Assembly (NCBI GenBank): GCA_028355015.1
Contig: JAOMRN010000002.1
Coordinates: 1 to 64,000, forward strand
From: MGIIb-O2 sp002494975
GTDB taxonomy: Archaea > Thermoplasmatota > Poseidoniia > Poseidoniales > Thalassarchaeaceae
DNA: 64,000 bases
Reading direction: 5' to 3'
The notes under the pieces are model-generated. The model was given only the letters and a program-made list of their open reading frames with translations. It was not told the origin of the DNA and did no database searches. Position 1 is the stretch's first letter. Each line of letters starts with the position of its first letter. The position numbers and the translations under genes were made by a program. Shown here in pieces: positions 24,658-33,724 of the stretch.

Positions 24658-26361
24658 TTGACTTTCATACCTGATGACTTTGATGCGTCAAAATGGGAAA
24701 ACATAGAGCCATATGTCAACGATTTATTAGAAAGAAAATTAAGTTGCTCTGATTGTTTAGAGGGCCTTATCTCTGATTCATCGAATTTAGCAGAACATAT
24801 CTCAGAAACAGGAGCGCTTCTTTACATAAATATGACGTGTGATACTGAAGACGAGGGAAAGAGAAATGAGTTTCTAAGTTTTGTAGAGAATATAAGGCCT
24901 AAACTTTCAAAATTTTCTGATGAATTAAATCGTAGAATAGTAGATCATGAATCAATTGGAGATTTACCTTCTAGATATGACCTAATGATTAGAGGAATAA
25001 AATCAGATATTGAAATTTTTAGAGAAGAAAATATACCTTTAGGAGTTGAACAGACTAAATTAGTAACAAAGGCTCAAGGAATAACTGGTGCGATGACAGT
25101 TGATTTTGATGGAGAAGAGAGAACTTTTCCAGAGATGAGAGGATTTTTAGAATCAAATGATCGAATACAGAGAGAACGCGCTTGGAAATCCATGGTTAAA
25201 AGATGGATGGAAAATTCTGAAGAATTATCAGATATTTTTGATGATTTGATCTCAATTAGACATAAAATAGCATTAAATTCTGGATTTAAATCATACACAA
25301 ATTATATGTTTAGAGCAATGCATAGATTCGATTACACAGTAGAAGATTGTCTGACATTCCATAAATCAATTGAAGAAGTTTGTATGCCAATTGTAAAGAA
25401 AATAAATTCAGAAAGAAAAAACTCATTTGATTTGAAAATATTGTCCCCCTGGGATGTAAATGAAAAATCAGGTAGTGGCCCAGATATAGCTGGAAAAAAT
25501 CCATTAAAACCTTTTGATAATGTAGATGAAATGGTTACGAAATTATCAGAACTATTCCATAACATGTCAAATGACTTAGGGACTAAATTCGATAAATTAG
25601 TTGAAATGGATACCTTAGATCTAGAAACTAGGAAAGGAAAAGCACCCGGAGGATACCAGTACTACCTAGAAAAAAGTAGAATTCCATTTATTTTTATGAA
25701 TGCTGCAGGTTTACAAGGTGATTTAGAAACTATGATTCATGAATCAGGACATGCATTTCACTCTCTTTATTGTGGCCACTTAGACTTGATTGACGAAAGA
25801 GACTATCCTATTGAATTCGCAGAAGTTGCATCAATGTCAATGGAATTATTAACACAACCAAACTGGAATATCTTTTATGAAAATAAAGAAGATGCTAATA
25901 GAGCAAAAATTAGCCATCTTGAAGGTGTAGTATTTTTATTGCCATGGATTGCTACGATTGACGCATTCCAACATTGGATCTATGCTAACCCAGGACATAC
26001 AAGAGAAGAAAGAAAAATACAATGGATCTCACTAAGAGAAAGATTTGGGTCAGTAATGAACTGGGATGACCATGAAGATTTCAGAGAGCTATCCTGGCAA
26101 CAACAAGGGCACCTATTTGGAGTGCCATTTTACTATGTAGAATATGGTATCGCGCAGTTAGGGGCACTACAATTATGGCAAACACACCGGAAAAACCCCG
26201 AAAAGGCCCTGAAAGATTATTCAAATGCCATGGGATTAGGAAATACGAGGACATTACCTGATTTATTCGCAGCAGCAGAACTAAAGTTAGGCTTTGATGA
26301 AAAGCATCTACAATCATTAATTGGTGAAGTAGAAATCGCAATGTCTGAAATTAAAAATTAG
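24658..26361 (+). CDS. pepF: M3-family oligoendopeptidase (PepF-like)
   Basis: A 567-aa zinc metallopeptidase. The active site is His361-Glu362-x-x-His365 (IHESGHAFHSL), followed about 25 residues later by the third ligand region EFAEVASMSMELL. The helical N-terminal half and DFDGEERTFPEMRGFLES region are typical of oligoendopeptidase F. It degrades peptides in the cytoplasm after import. It starts with TTG, supported by a Shine-Dalgarno (GAGGTGA) 8 nt upstream within the end of the preceding gene. Length matches the family. Confidence 0.92.
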   Translation: MTFIPDDFDASKWENIEPYVNDLLERKLSCSDCLEGLISDSSNLAEHISETGALLYINMTCDTEDEGKRNEFLSFVENIRPKLSKFSDELNRRIVDHESIGDLPSRYDLMIRGIKSDIEIFREENIPLGVEQTKLVTKAQGITGAMTVDFDGEERTFPEMRGFLESNDRIQRERAWKSMVKRWMENSEELSDIFDDLISIRHKIALNSGFKSYTNYMFRAMHRFDYTVEDCLTFHKSIEEVCMPIVKKINSERKNSFDLKILSPWDVNEKSGSGPDIAGKNPLKPFDNVDEMVTKLSELFHNMSNDLGTKFDKLVEMDTLDLETRKGKAPGGYQYYLEKSRIPFIFMNAAGLQGDLETMIHESGHAFHSLYCGHLDLIDERDYPIEFAEVASMSMELLTQPNWNIFYENKEDANRAKISHLEGVVFLLPWIATIDAFQHWIYANPGHTREERKIQWISLRERFGSVMNWDDHEDFRELSWQQQGHLFGVPFYYVEYGIAQLGALQLWQTHRKNPEKALKDYSNAMGLGNTRTLPDLFAAAELKLGFDEKHLQSLIGEVEIAMSEIKN

Positions 26362-26385
26362 TCGGACAAGCTGGGATTTGAGAGA

Positions 26386-27387
26386 TTAATCCTTCAAACC
26401 CTCAGCTGTCACGGTAAAGACCGCTTCGCCTTCAGGAAGATTAGGGCTATCAATTAAACGTGCTATACGCCTACCACCCTTAGATTTCCTCAGATAAAGT
26501 CGGAATGTACTTGCGTGACCTACTATATGTCCACCTATCGCTTTTGTTGGATCTCCCCATAAAGCAGCAGGGTTAGACATAACTTGATTAGTAACTAATA
26601 TCAAAGCATTTTGGACATCAGAAAGTTGTTTTAATTCTTTCAAATGACGATTTAATTTTTGTTGTCTTGAAGCAAGCATTCCCCGGCCTACATACTCTGC
26701 TCGAAAATGACTTGTTAATGAATCTACAATGACTAGTTTTACATCTATAGACTTCGACATTCTTTTTATTTCATCTACTAATAGCATCTGATGTGCAGAA
26801 TTGTATGCTCTTGCTACATGGATTCGATCCAATGCATCTTGAGGAGACATACCAACTGCCTCGGCCATCTGTGCGATTCTCTCTGGACGGAAAGTATCCT
26901 CAGTATCAATGTAGAAAACCTCTCCATTAAGTCCCCCTTGAGACAATGGTAATATTGTGTTAACTGCTAATTGATGACCTATTTGTGTTTTACCACTACC
27001 AAATTCTCCGAATACTTCACAAATTGACTGCGTTTCAAACCCACCACCTAATAATTCATCTATGGATGCAGTTCCAGAAGTTAATTTCTGGACTGTTTTA
27101 CGTCTTTCAAGTAGTGCATTACCACTAATAAAACCGCCAATATTTGCTAATTTCTTAGCAGCTTGTATTATTTTTGACGATACTGCTTCCCCAAGTTCTG
27201 CTTGCTCAGCAAGCTCCATTGGGCTCATTACAGCTATAGCTAATAATTCTTCAAATCCTGCTTCTCTAAGTTTTTCTGCTGTAGCAGGACCAACTCCTGG
27301 GAGGTCTTCTATAGTCATCTCTGGCTCATCTATATCAATTGTTATTTCATCTTCGTCCATATTCTCACTCGCTGTTTTCTTTGCCAT
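26386..27387 (-). CDS. radA: DNA repair and recombination protein RadA
   Basis: A 333-aa archaeal RecA/Rad51 homologue. An acidic leader precedes the helix-hairpin-helix DNA-binding domain (LPGVGPATAEKLREAGF, 29-45), then the ATPase core with Walker A GEFGSGKT (127-134), the polymerisation linker just before it, and Walker B LVIVDSLTSHFRAE. The L1/L2 region includes NQVMSNPAA. It forms filaments on single-stranded DNA and catalyses strand exchange. A Shine-Dalgarno (AAGGTGAT) lies a few bases before the ATG. Length and domain order are standard. Confidence 0.97.
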   Translation of the reverse strand: MAKKTASENMDEDEITIDIDEPEMTIEDLPGVGPATAEKLREAGFEELLAIAVMSPMELAEQAELGEAVSSKIIQAAKKLANIGGFISGNALLERRKTVQKLTSGTASIDELLGGGFETQSICEVFGEFGSGKTQIGHQLAVNTILPLSQGGLNGEVFYIDTEDTFRPERIAQMAEAVGMSPQDALDRIHVARAYNSAHQMLLVDEIKRMSKSIDVKLVIVDSLTSHFRAEYVGRGMLASRQQKLNRHLKELKQLSDVQNALILVTNQVMSNPAALWGDPTKAIGGHIVGHASTFRLYLRKSKGGRRIARLIDSPNLPEGEAVFTVTAEGLKD

Positions 27388-27460
27388 CTAATCACCTTGT
27401 TATGGTACTGCGGGATATTAGAAGGTATATGAATAAATGAAAGACCCCTGTCGATAATTG

Positions 27461-27509
27461 AAAGTGAAAAAAAAAACTATTGCCTCTTAGTAGCCTTTTT
27501 TTTCACTTT
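27461..27509. terminator. Hairpin with poly-T/poly-A arms downstream of initiator tRNA
   Basis: A perfect 14-bp inverted repeat, AAAGTGAAAAAAAA (27461-27474) with TTTTTTTTCACTTT (27496-27509), and an inner 4-bp stem (ACTA/TAGT). It lies between the tRNA 3' end (27527) and the radA start (27387). Read on the minus strand it presents a long U tract just after the loop, as an archaeal oligo-T terminator for the tRNA transcript would. Confidence 0.6.
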
Positions 27510-27526
27510 AAGTTTTAATTTAGTTT

Positions 27527-27604
27527 TGGTATCGAGTGGTGGATTTGAACCACCGGTCTCCGGGTTATGAGCCCGACGAGATAACCTGACTACTCCAACT
27601 CGAT
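27527..27604 (-). tRNA. Initiator tRNA-Met (CAT)
   Basis: A 78-nt gene including encoded CCA (27527-27529). Acceptor ATCGAGT pairs perfectly with ACTCGAT; discriminator is A. The anticodon loop CTCATAA gives CAT. Two initiator hallmarks of archaea are present: an A1:U72 pair and three consecutive G:C pairs at the bottom of the anticodon stem (GGG/CCC). The T-arm is GGTGG-TTCAAAT-CCACC, and the D-arm GAG/CTC. These separate it from elongator Met and from the Ile tRNA with CAT anticodon. Confidence 0.92.
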
Positions 27605-27620
27605 AGATGGCGCTGACGAC

Positions 27621-27635
27621 TTACTTATTTGAATA
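27621..27635 (-). promoter_or_regulatory. Possible TATA element for initiator tRNA
   Basis: On the minus strand an A/T-rich stretch (TATTCAAATAAGTAA) lies 17-31 nt before the tRNA 5' end, a spacing compatible with a TATA/BRE site and a short 5' leader. No other A/T block is as well placed. Weak, position-based call. Confidence 0.3.
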
Positions 27636-27674
27636 CGTCTAGAAAGATTTTTCCACATCAACGTATGATAACAG

Positions 27675-27716
27675 TCATGGGGTGTCAGTTAACCCGCCAT
27701 TACTGAGACACCATGG
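27675..27716 (+). promoter_or_regulatory. Hairpin and mini-ORF overlapping the dihydroorotase start
   Basis: The arms CATGGGGTGTCAGT (27676-27689) and ACTGAGACACCATG (27702-27715) pair over 12 bp with two 2-nt bulges, and the second arm contains the pyrC start codon. A nine-codon frame (ATG 27677 to TGA 27706) fills the first arm and loop. No Shine-Dalgarno precedes the gene. The structure could hide the start codon and so control translation; this is inference. Confidence 0.35.
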
Positions 27717-29065
27717 GAAATGGATTGGTAATACAAAATACGATGATGGTTCTCCCGCATGGAATTGTAGAAGGGGACCTTCGAGTCACTAATGGTTTAA
27801 TCGAAACTATTGCACCTCAAGGAGGGATACAACCAGAAATTGGAGAACTTGTTATTGATGGTACCGGACTGCATCTATTGCCTGGTGCAATAGATCCACA
27901 TGTTCATTTTAGAGACCCAGGGCATCCTGAAAAAGAAGATTTGGAGAGTGGTAGCCGAGCAGCGGCCGCTGGAGGGATTACTTCATTCCTAGATATGCCT
28001 AATACATCACCAAATGCTACTAATCGAGCAGCATTAGAAGCAAAGATTGCCTCTGCTGCTAACAAGGTAGTCACACACCATGGTTTCTTTATTGGAGCAA
28101 CAACAAATAATGTCACTGATTTACAAAGTATAGAAGGAATGGATGGTGTCTGTGGAATCAAGATTTTTATGGGTAGTAGCACAGGAGATTTACTGGTACA
28201 TGAGCAAAAGCATTTAGAAGATATTTTTGCAAATACAGGAGGTATTATTGCAACACATGCAGAAGATGAAAATCGACTACAGTCCAGAATTCCAGAATTT
28301 AAACATCGAACTGATATTGCTGCTCATGCAGAATATCGGGATATTGAATGTGCACTTTTAGCGACAAAACGTGCCTCGGCTTTGGCAAAAGATCACGACC
28401 ATCGTTTGCATATTGTTCACCTAACAAGTGGAGCTGAAGCAGACTGGTTAGCCTCAAATAAAGGAGATTTAATCACAACTGAAGTCTGCACGCAACATCT
28501 TACTTTTGACCAAAATGATGTCGAAGAACTAGGTGTTCGGGCACTAATGAACCCTCCAATTCGTTATTCAGAGGATAAAGAAAAATTATGGGAACGCCTC
28601 AAAGACGGAACTATTGATTGCATTGTCACAGACCATGCACCACATACACTGGCATCAAAATCAGTTGGGTTCCCAAAAGCTCCAGCAGGAATGCCAGGAG
28701 TTGAAACTTCTCTTCCATTGATGCTTACACATGCAATGGATGGAAAATGTACAGTATCCGATGTTGTACGCTGGATGTGCGCAGGTCCAGCCAAGGTCTA
28801 CGGCATTAAAAATAAGGGGTCTTTAATTGAAGGATTTGACGGAGATCTAACCTTGGTTGACCTAGAAACTAGTAGAATAATACAAGACTCAGATACATGG
28901 ACGAGAGTTGGTTGGACCCCCTATGCAGGACGTTCTTTGACTGGATGGCCGATGTATACTATCGTGGATGGAAAAGTTGTTCATTCACGAGTAAAGAATG
29001 GAGAACTGAGAGGAAATATAGTTGCAACCCCGGGTAGTGCAGGTAGGCCTCTAATTTTTGAATAG
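27713..29065 (+). CDS. pyrC: Dihydroorotase
   Basis: A 450-aa class I dihydroorotase of the amidohydrolase superfamily, third step of UMP synthesis (carbamoyl-aspartate to dihydroorotate). Zinc-binding His63 and His65 are in DPHVHFRDPGHP; GGITSFLDMPNT, GIKIFMGSS, the ATHAEDE histidine, a further His in IVHLTSG and the catalytic Asp in VTDHAPHT are all present. Length fits. It could in principle be an allantoinase or hydantoinase, but the FRDPGH and MPNT motifs favour dihydroorotase. The neighbouring genes are not pyrimidine genes. Confidence 0.92.
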   Translation: MGNGLVIQNTMMVLPHGIVEGDLRVTNGLIETIAPQGGIQPEIGELVIDGTGLHLLPGAIDPHVHFRDPGHPEKEDLESGSRAAAAGGITSFLDMPNTSPNATNRAALEAKIASAANKVVTHHGFFIGATTNNVTDLQSIEGMDGVCGIKIFMGSSTGDLLVHEQKHLEDIFANTGGIIATHAEDENRLQSRIPEFKHRTDIAAHAEYRDIECALLATKRASALAKDHDHRLHIVHLTSGAEADWLASNKGDLITTEVCTQHLTFDQNDVEELGVRALMNPPIRYSEDKEKLWERLKDGTIDCIVTDHAPHTLASKSVGFPKAPAGMPGVETSLPLMLTHAMDGKCTVSDVVRWMCAGPAKVYGIKNKGSLIEGFDGDLTLVDLETSRIIQDSDTWTRVGWTPYAGRSLTGWPMYTIVDGKVVHSRVKNGELRGNIVATPGSAGRPLIFE

Positions 29066-29082
29066 TCAATCTTCGCAATCTA

Positions 29083-31455
29083 CTACGACGTTTGAGGAGC
29101 GTCTTCCTCTGATTCACCATCTACTTCTTCTTGTTGATGAACATAATAATCCTCAGAATGGTGACCAGGTATATCTAATTCGACCTGAATCGACATATCA
29201 TCAATTTTGTGAACAGACGCTCCTAATGCTGAGAATGAATAAATAAATTCACCCATAAAAATTGAGCGGCGAATACTAGTTTGAGAACCATACCAAGAGT
29301 TACTATCATCGACGTTATAGTAATCAGAATGATTTGCAGTACCATGTAAAGACAAAGATTCGTTTACAATATCTACATTTATCATTTTAAGCATAGATAC
29401 ATATTCATAGCAGTAAGTATACACGCAATCATTGTTCACCATATATCTGTAGGTAGAAAGCGGTACAGCTAACATTTCTTCAGGACCCCAATATGTGAAT
29501 GCTTTATGCTCATAACTTGCTTCTGACCAAGACCAAGACCACCCGCAGGACCTGATATCCTCACAATTCTCGTCGACATAACCTGGAGATAATACCTCGA
29601 CGTCAGAAAGTACAGGATTAGAGGGGTCACTTACATCAAACAATGAAACCTGAGTTGTTGACCAATCAAGACCTATTCCTTCATCACCTGGACCAATTCC
29701 TATGGTAAGTAAGTGATCTTCATCGACAGGATGGATGTAAGTAGAAACACCAGGAATCTCTAACTCTCCAAGAACTTGAGGTTCTAATGGATTTGATAAA
29801 TCGAGTACCCAAAGAGGGTCTACATTCTCAAAGGTGACCAAATATCCTCTGTCGCCAACAAATCTTGCACTCCAAATTGTTTCATTGGGTGCAATGTCTT
29901 CGATAATACCTACTTGAACTAAAGAGTCATCTGACTGTTGAAGAATCGTTACCTGATTTGTAGGTCCGGTAAAAATAGGATCTCCATTCTCATCTATTTC
30001 TCCTTCTAACCACCACCGGCCCCACGAATCGGAAGTAGATGCTATCCTTATAGAGCCTTGAAACTCACTCATTGAAAACTGATCCTGAACAGTGCCAGAA
30101 ACGCGACCTGAACCTATGTAAGAGGTAGAATTACTATCTGATATGTCAAATGCATGGATATTGGTTGAATCTTCGAAACCATCATTTCTCCAGAACCACC
30201 ACCAATCAGCCGTTGGTTCAGCTAACAAAAGAGTATTTCCAGAAGAATAAACATGAGCCCATCTAGAAGTTATGTGATCTACTTCAAACTCAACTACTTC
30301 TTCGAACATTTTCATTGTTATTATTGTAGTTAAACCTCGAACTGTTGTTTCGGGACTCGCCGAAAACTCACTACAATCATCTGAAATAAGTGATGTTTTA
30401 ACGTATGGTGATTCGCTCTCAGATGTGCTCTCATACATTTGTGGGATGAAATCATCAAGTGTAAGTGACTGAATAACAGCGTTGTTAGAGTTAATTGTTT
30501 CCAATAAGGACTGATTCCAGATATTCATTTGTTCATATCTATCTTCTATTTGATAGTAGTTATTAGGAAGACTTACCCATGATTGAATACCTTGGAAATA
30601 TGTGTATAAGTGAGTTACTGAACGTACTGTACCATCAACTAGTCTAGCAGTATGATAATTACCCTCGATTAGTAATTCTTTTTCTATTACAGGATTTAAC
30701 TTATCACTAATATCAACAATAGTATACATCACAAGACTCTCATAACGAATGTAAGTATTTGTTTTTGGTTCTCCATCTCCATTAAAGTAAGTGTAGCTTT
30801 CTTCATGCCCCATAACGTCTAGTAAAGGATGACCGAAGGGGAGGTTCCAGTAATTGATACTGGAGGTAATAACAATCCTATTACCTTCAAGCATCATTTG
30901 CATGGGAGAGCCTATCATTGTAGTATTAGATAAAAGATTGAGTTCCCCAAATTCAGGAACTCCCATAATTAGTAACTTGTCTCCATTAATCATGTAAATA
31001 TAATGACCATCTGTTTTTATGAAATCCGCTTCATCAACTCCTGATTCTTGATTATTTGTTCCCGAATAATCACCTTTTCTATCATCGCTATTCGCAGAAG
31101 TAGCCGAAAGATCCCCCTCTGCACTTTCGGCCAACGCTATATCATCTCCACCACGCCACATATCATCTACATACATATTCGGAGTCCAGTGATAATATGA
31201 TTGCTGATCTAATTGAACTAACATTTCATCGTATACTGATTGCTTGAGGTCTGATAATAAGTCACTACATTGCTGGTAACTCACTAATTGAGGACTACCA
31301 AAAATACGCTCAGATAAATCCAATTGAGGATATTCATCATCAATTGATATTATAGTGTCATCAATACCTTCATTTATATCGTCAATCACTCCAAGGCAGC
31401 CTGAAGATAATAAGATAAATAATACAAAAATAGTTGATTGAGGGCTCTTCATCAT
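29083..31455 (-). CDS. Secreted lipoprotein with C-terminal beta-propeller (COG4880 type)
   Basis: A 790-aa exported protein. The N-terminus is a lipoprotein signal peptide with a lipobox ending in Cys20 (LLSSGC). The body matches the archaeal/bacterial family of secreted proteins with a beta-propeller distantly related to WD-40 (COG4880): it has GVDEADFIKTDGHYIYM early on, then repeated blades such as WSARFVGDRGYLVTF, LWVLDLSNP, YIHPVDEDHLLTIG and SLFDVSDPSNP. The surface role is unknown; propellers usually mediate binding. A TATA-like element lies 56 nt before the ATG. Shares its locus with a two-HTH membrane regulator. Confidence 0.88.
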   Translation of the reverse strand: MMKSPQSTIFVLFILLSSGCLGVIDDINEGIDDTIISIDDEYPQLDLSERIFGSPQLVSYQQCSDLLSDLKQSVYDEMLVQLDQQSYYHWTPNMYVDDMWRGGDDIALAESAEGDLSATSANSDDRKGDYSGTNNQESGVDEADFIKTDGHYIYMINGDKLLIMGVPEFGELNLLSNTTMIGSPMQMMLEGNRIVITSSINYWNLPFGHPLLDVMGHEESYTYFNGDGEPKTNTYIRYESLVMYTIVDISDKLNPVIEKELLIEGNYHTARLVDGTVRSVTHLYTYFQGIQSWVSLPNNYYQIEDRYEQMNIWNQSLLETINSNNAVIQSLTLDDFIPQMYESTSESESPYVKTSLISDDCSEFSASPETTVRGLTTIITMKMFEEVVEFEVDHITSRWAHVYSSGNTLLLAEPTADWWWFWRNDGFEDSTNIHAFDISDSNSTSYIGSGRVSGTVQDQFSMSEFQGSIRIASTSDSWGRWWLEGEIDENGDPIFTGPTNQVTILQQSDDSLVQVGIIEDIAPNETIWSARFVGDRGYLVTFENVDPLWVLDLSNPLEPQVLGELEIPGVSTYIHPVDEDHLLTIGIGPGDEGIGLDWSTTQVSLFDVSDPSNPVLSDVEVLSPGYVDENCEDIRSCGWSWSWSEASYEHKAFTYWGPEEMLAVPLSTYRYMVNNDCVYTYCYEYVSMLKMINVDIVNESLSLHGTANHSDYYNVDDSNSWYGSQTSIRRSIFMGEFIYSFSALGASVHKIDDMSIQVELDIPGHHSEDYYVHQQEEVDGESEEDAPQTS

Positions 31456-31510
31456 AACTAACCCAACGGGCCGGTTATTATGAATAAGTTGGTATATTGA
31501 CTTTACAATT

Positions 31511-31521
31511 ATTATATAAAA
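31511..31521 (-). promoter_or_regulatory. TATA box before the beta-propeller gene
   Basis: Minus-strand TTTTATATAAT, an almost ideal archaeal TATA box, sits 56 nt before the ATG at 31455, predicting a leader of roughly 30 nt. It overlaps the last codons of the small ORF upstream, which argues that the propeller gene has its own promoter. Confidence 0.45.
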
Positions 31522-31703
31522 TAATGGTTTATAGTCGAAAAACTAAGATTTCCATCTACCGTTGCCGGATTGTCCTCATCAGATTCATCATCTGTCATGG
31601 CAGTCGATGTTTCAACGGCTTCATCTGCTTGATCGGAGCCGAGGCTTTGTGTGCCCGCTAAAAAAATTAGCGCCGCAATTTGTATGTCCAATTCCTGATC
31701 CAT
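31512..31703 (-). CDS. Small ORF with hydrophobic N-terminus and acidic body
   Basis: A 63-aa frame between the two-HTH regulator and the beta-propeller gene. A short hydrophobic stretch (IQIAALIFLAG) is followed by an acidic, Thr/Ser-rich segment (TDDESDEDNPATVDG). That composition resembles the N-terminal part of the adjacent regulator, so it may be a small membrane or exported peptide, or a truncated paralogue. Its stop lies within the TATA element of the next gene and no Shine-Dalgarno is seen, so it may be chance. Confidence 0.35.
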   Translation of the reverse strand: MDQELDIQIAALIFLAGTQSLGSDQADEAVETSTAMTDDESDEDNPATVDGNLSFSTINHYFI

Positions 31704-31774
31704 CAGATTCTTATTTAGGAGATATCTACTTAATAGAAGGGCTCTTTTGAGTCATTGATGCATCAGGAAATTAG

Positions 31775-32581
31775 TTAATTGTTGAAAGAGTATGATGAAC
31801 TTAAAGCATCATTACCTGAATCAGTAAGAATCCATTTAGGTCTTCTTGATTTTGAAGCGGCATCAATATAATCTGATTTTTTAAGATCAGAGATATGATA
31901 GCTCATTAACTGACGGGAAATTAAAAGTTTTTTGCTAATCTCTGAATTGGAAAGGCCTATTTTTCCTGAATTTGATAAAACTTCGAGTATTGCTAATCTA
32001 GTGCCCATAACAGGATTACGTATGGAATTTAATTTCGATTTAGAAATTTCTGAAACCGCATATCTTCTGAGTTTTCCATCTTTCCAAGAAATTATCTTGC
32101 CATTGCTTTCGAGTACTTGTAAATGATAAGCAGTCACTCCATTAGCTAAACCTAAAGAGTCCCTCAATGCAGAAAAATGTATGCCTGCATTAGCCTCAAG
32201 ATATCCGAGCAAGCGACCTCTTGAAAGAAGATCATTACGGTTTTTACTCTTAGATATTAATGGTGTTAATAAAGAAACTAATACTGTGATTTTGAAAACT
32301 TCAGAGAATAATGAGCCTAAAATAAGAGATGAAAGGCCTCCAGCACCCAGAATTATTAATTCATTCGATCTATCAGTAGAACTCTTTGGGCCTGTTTCTT
32401 CTATGAAATTTTCCTCTAATGAGGCGTCATCTGCATCGGCCATCATTTCCGGTTCTAATCTATCATTAGATTTTATTTGCATCTCCTCAGAATTAGAATT
32501 ACTAAAATTCATTATACTACCTGAAATCAAACAAGTTATTGCAAAAAGAGAGAAGATGCGAACTGCTAAAACACCTCTCAT
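31775..32581 (-). CDS. Membrane-anchored regulator with two winged helices
   Basis: A 268-aa protein. Residues 7-25 are a signal-anchor, followed by an acidic extracytoplasmic stretch (about 30-70), a second membrane region (about 76-108), then two predicted winged-helix domains: one around 118-175 (GRLLGYLEANAGIHFSALRD with the recognition helix TAYHLQVLESNG) and one around 190-250 (LAILEVLSNSG, MSYHISDLKKS). This is the archaeal family of predicted regulators with two HTH domains (COG3398). It presumably senses something outside the membrane and represses or activates neighbouring genes; the beta-propeller lipoprotein is the obvious candidate target. Confidence 0.82.
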   Translation of the reverse strand: MRGVLAVRIFSLFAITCLISGSIMNFSNSNSEEMQIKSNDRLEPEMMADADDASLEENFIEETGPKSSTDRSNELIILGAGGLSSLILGSLFSEVFKITVLVSLLTPLISKSKNRNDLLSRGRLLGYLEANAGIHFSALRDSLGLANGVTAYHLQVLESNGKIISWKDGKLRRYAVSEISKSKLNSIRNPVMGTRLAILEVLSNSGKIGLSNSEISKKLLISRQLMSYHISDLKKSDYIDAASKSRRPKWILTDSGNDALSSSYSFNN

Positions 32582-32685
32582 ATACTTCCCGCTGTATAAT
32601 CACATATGATAGACTTGGTTAATTGTTTTGACATTTGGAGTCGTCGTGTTGAAGAAGTGAGGCTCTTGTGTGGGGACGAAAATAG

Positions 32686-33720
32686 ATGAGCGGAGAGTTG
32701 GATGGAAACTTTGGAGATTCAGATAGTTATGCTGAATCGATGTTGACTTCGGCACGCTCTGTGATACATACATGTCTACAAATACGTCCTTTTGAACCAG
32801 TGTTAATCGTTACTGACCCTGAAAGTTCAGTAATTGGTAGAGCGTTGTATGAAGCGGCTGCAGAAGTAACTGACAGGACTCTAATGATGATGATGCCTAC
32901 ATCTCACAAAAGAGGAAGTGAACCTCCAGACTATGTCGCCGAATTAATGAGAAAACAGGATGTTGTTATATTGGCCACGAAAAGCTCACTAACTCATACA
33001 AAGGCTAGAATAAATGCTTCAAGAACTGGAAGAACTAGAATCATTTCAATGCCTGGAATAAATGAAATTATGTTTTCTAGTGGAGGAATGACTGCTGATT
33101 ATAATGCTCTACAAAAAGAGCTATCAGGATTAACTTCAATATTTCGAAGGAAAAGAGACGTTAGGGTCACATCAGCCGAAGGAACTGATATCACATTCAG
33201 TATAGGTGCCAAATGGAGGACTGATGATAATGGAATTTGTAATCGACCAGGACAAGTAATGAATTTACCATCGGGCCGCGTATTTGTATATCCAAAAGAG
33301 GAATCCATGAATGGACAAATTGTTATAGATGGATCATGGGAAGGAAATATACTAGATGAAAAAATAATTATGAAAGTAGAAAATGGAGTAGTAGTGGAAA
33401 TCTCAGAGGGAGAAATCTCAGAGCGAATAAATCTAGCATTCGAGGAGATTAGTAAGCCTCTAAATAAATCTAAATCCGCAATTGTGAAGACTGTAGCAGA
33501 ATTCGGCTTTGGAATGAACTCAAGAGCAAAGATAGTTGGTAATTTACTAGAAGACCAAGTAGTACGAGGTGCAGCACATTTTGTCTTTGGAGACAACTCG
33601 GCTTTTGGTGGAAAAAATAATATTGGGATACAAATGAGAGGAGTTATTTTGAGACCAACTATCGAACTACAAGATGTCGATTTGGTTAAAGATGGGAAAA
33701 TAATTGCTAAAAGGAAGTGA
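32686..33720 (+). CDS. Aminopeptidase, M29-like (leucyl aminopeptidase T family)
   Basis: A 344-aa protein resembling the AmpS/aminopeptidase T family (COG2309). The C-terminal third carries the family's metal-site pattern: AEFGFGMNSRAKIVGN, then an acidic LLEDQV, AAHFVFGDNSAFGG and a closing hydrophobic strand. The N-terminal half is a Rossmann-like domain (PVLIVTDPESSVIGRALYEAA). Some ligand positions differ from classic thermophilic M29 enzymes (EDQ where EDE is common), so activity is likely but not certain. It would trim N-terminal residues from peptides in the cytoplasm. Its stop codon nearly meets the start of thiN. Confidence 0.78.
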   Translation: MSGELDGNFGDSDSYAESMLTSARSVIHTCLQIRPFEPVLIVTDPESSVIGRALYEAAAEVTDRTLMMMMPTSHKRGSEPPDYVAELMRKQDVVILATKSSLTHTKARINASRTGRTRIISMPGINEIMFSSGGMTADYNALQKELSGLTSIFRRKRDVRVTSAEGTDITFSIGAKWRTDDNGICNRPGQVMNLPSGRVFVYPKEESMNGQIVIDGSWEGNILDEKIIMKVENGVVVEISEGEISERINLAFEEISKPLNKSKSAIVKTVAEFGFGMNSRAKIVGNLLEDQVVRGAAHFVFGDNSAFGGKNNIGIQMRGVILRPTIELQDVDLVKDGKIIAKRK

Positions 33721-33724
33721 AAAA

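Noticed and set aside
27677..27706. Nine-codon frame before pyrC as a separate gene
   Set aside because: Too short and without a Shine-Dalgarno; kept only as part of the leader observation.
32181..32609. Plus-strand 142-codon frame
   Set aside because: Antisense to the two-HTH regulator, which has clear domains.
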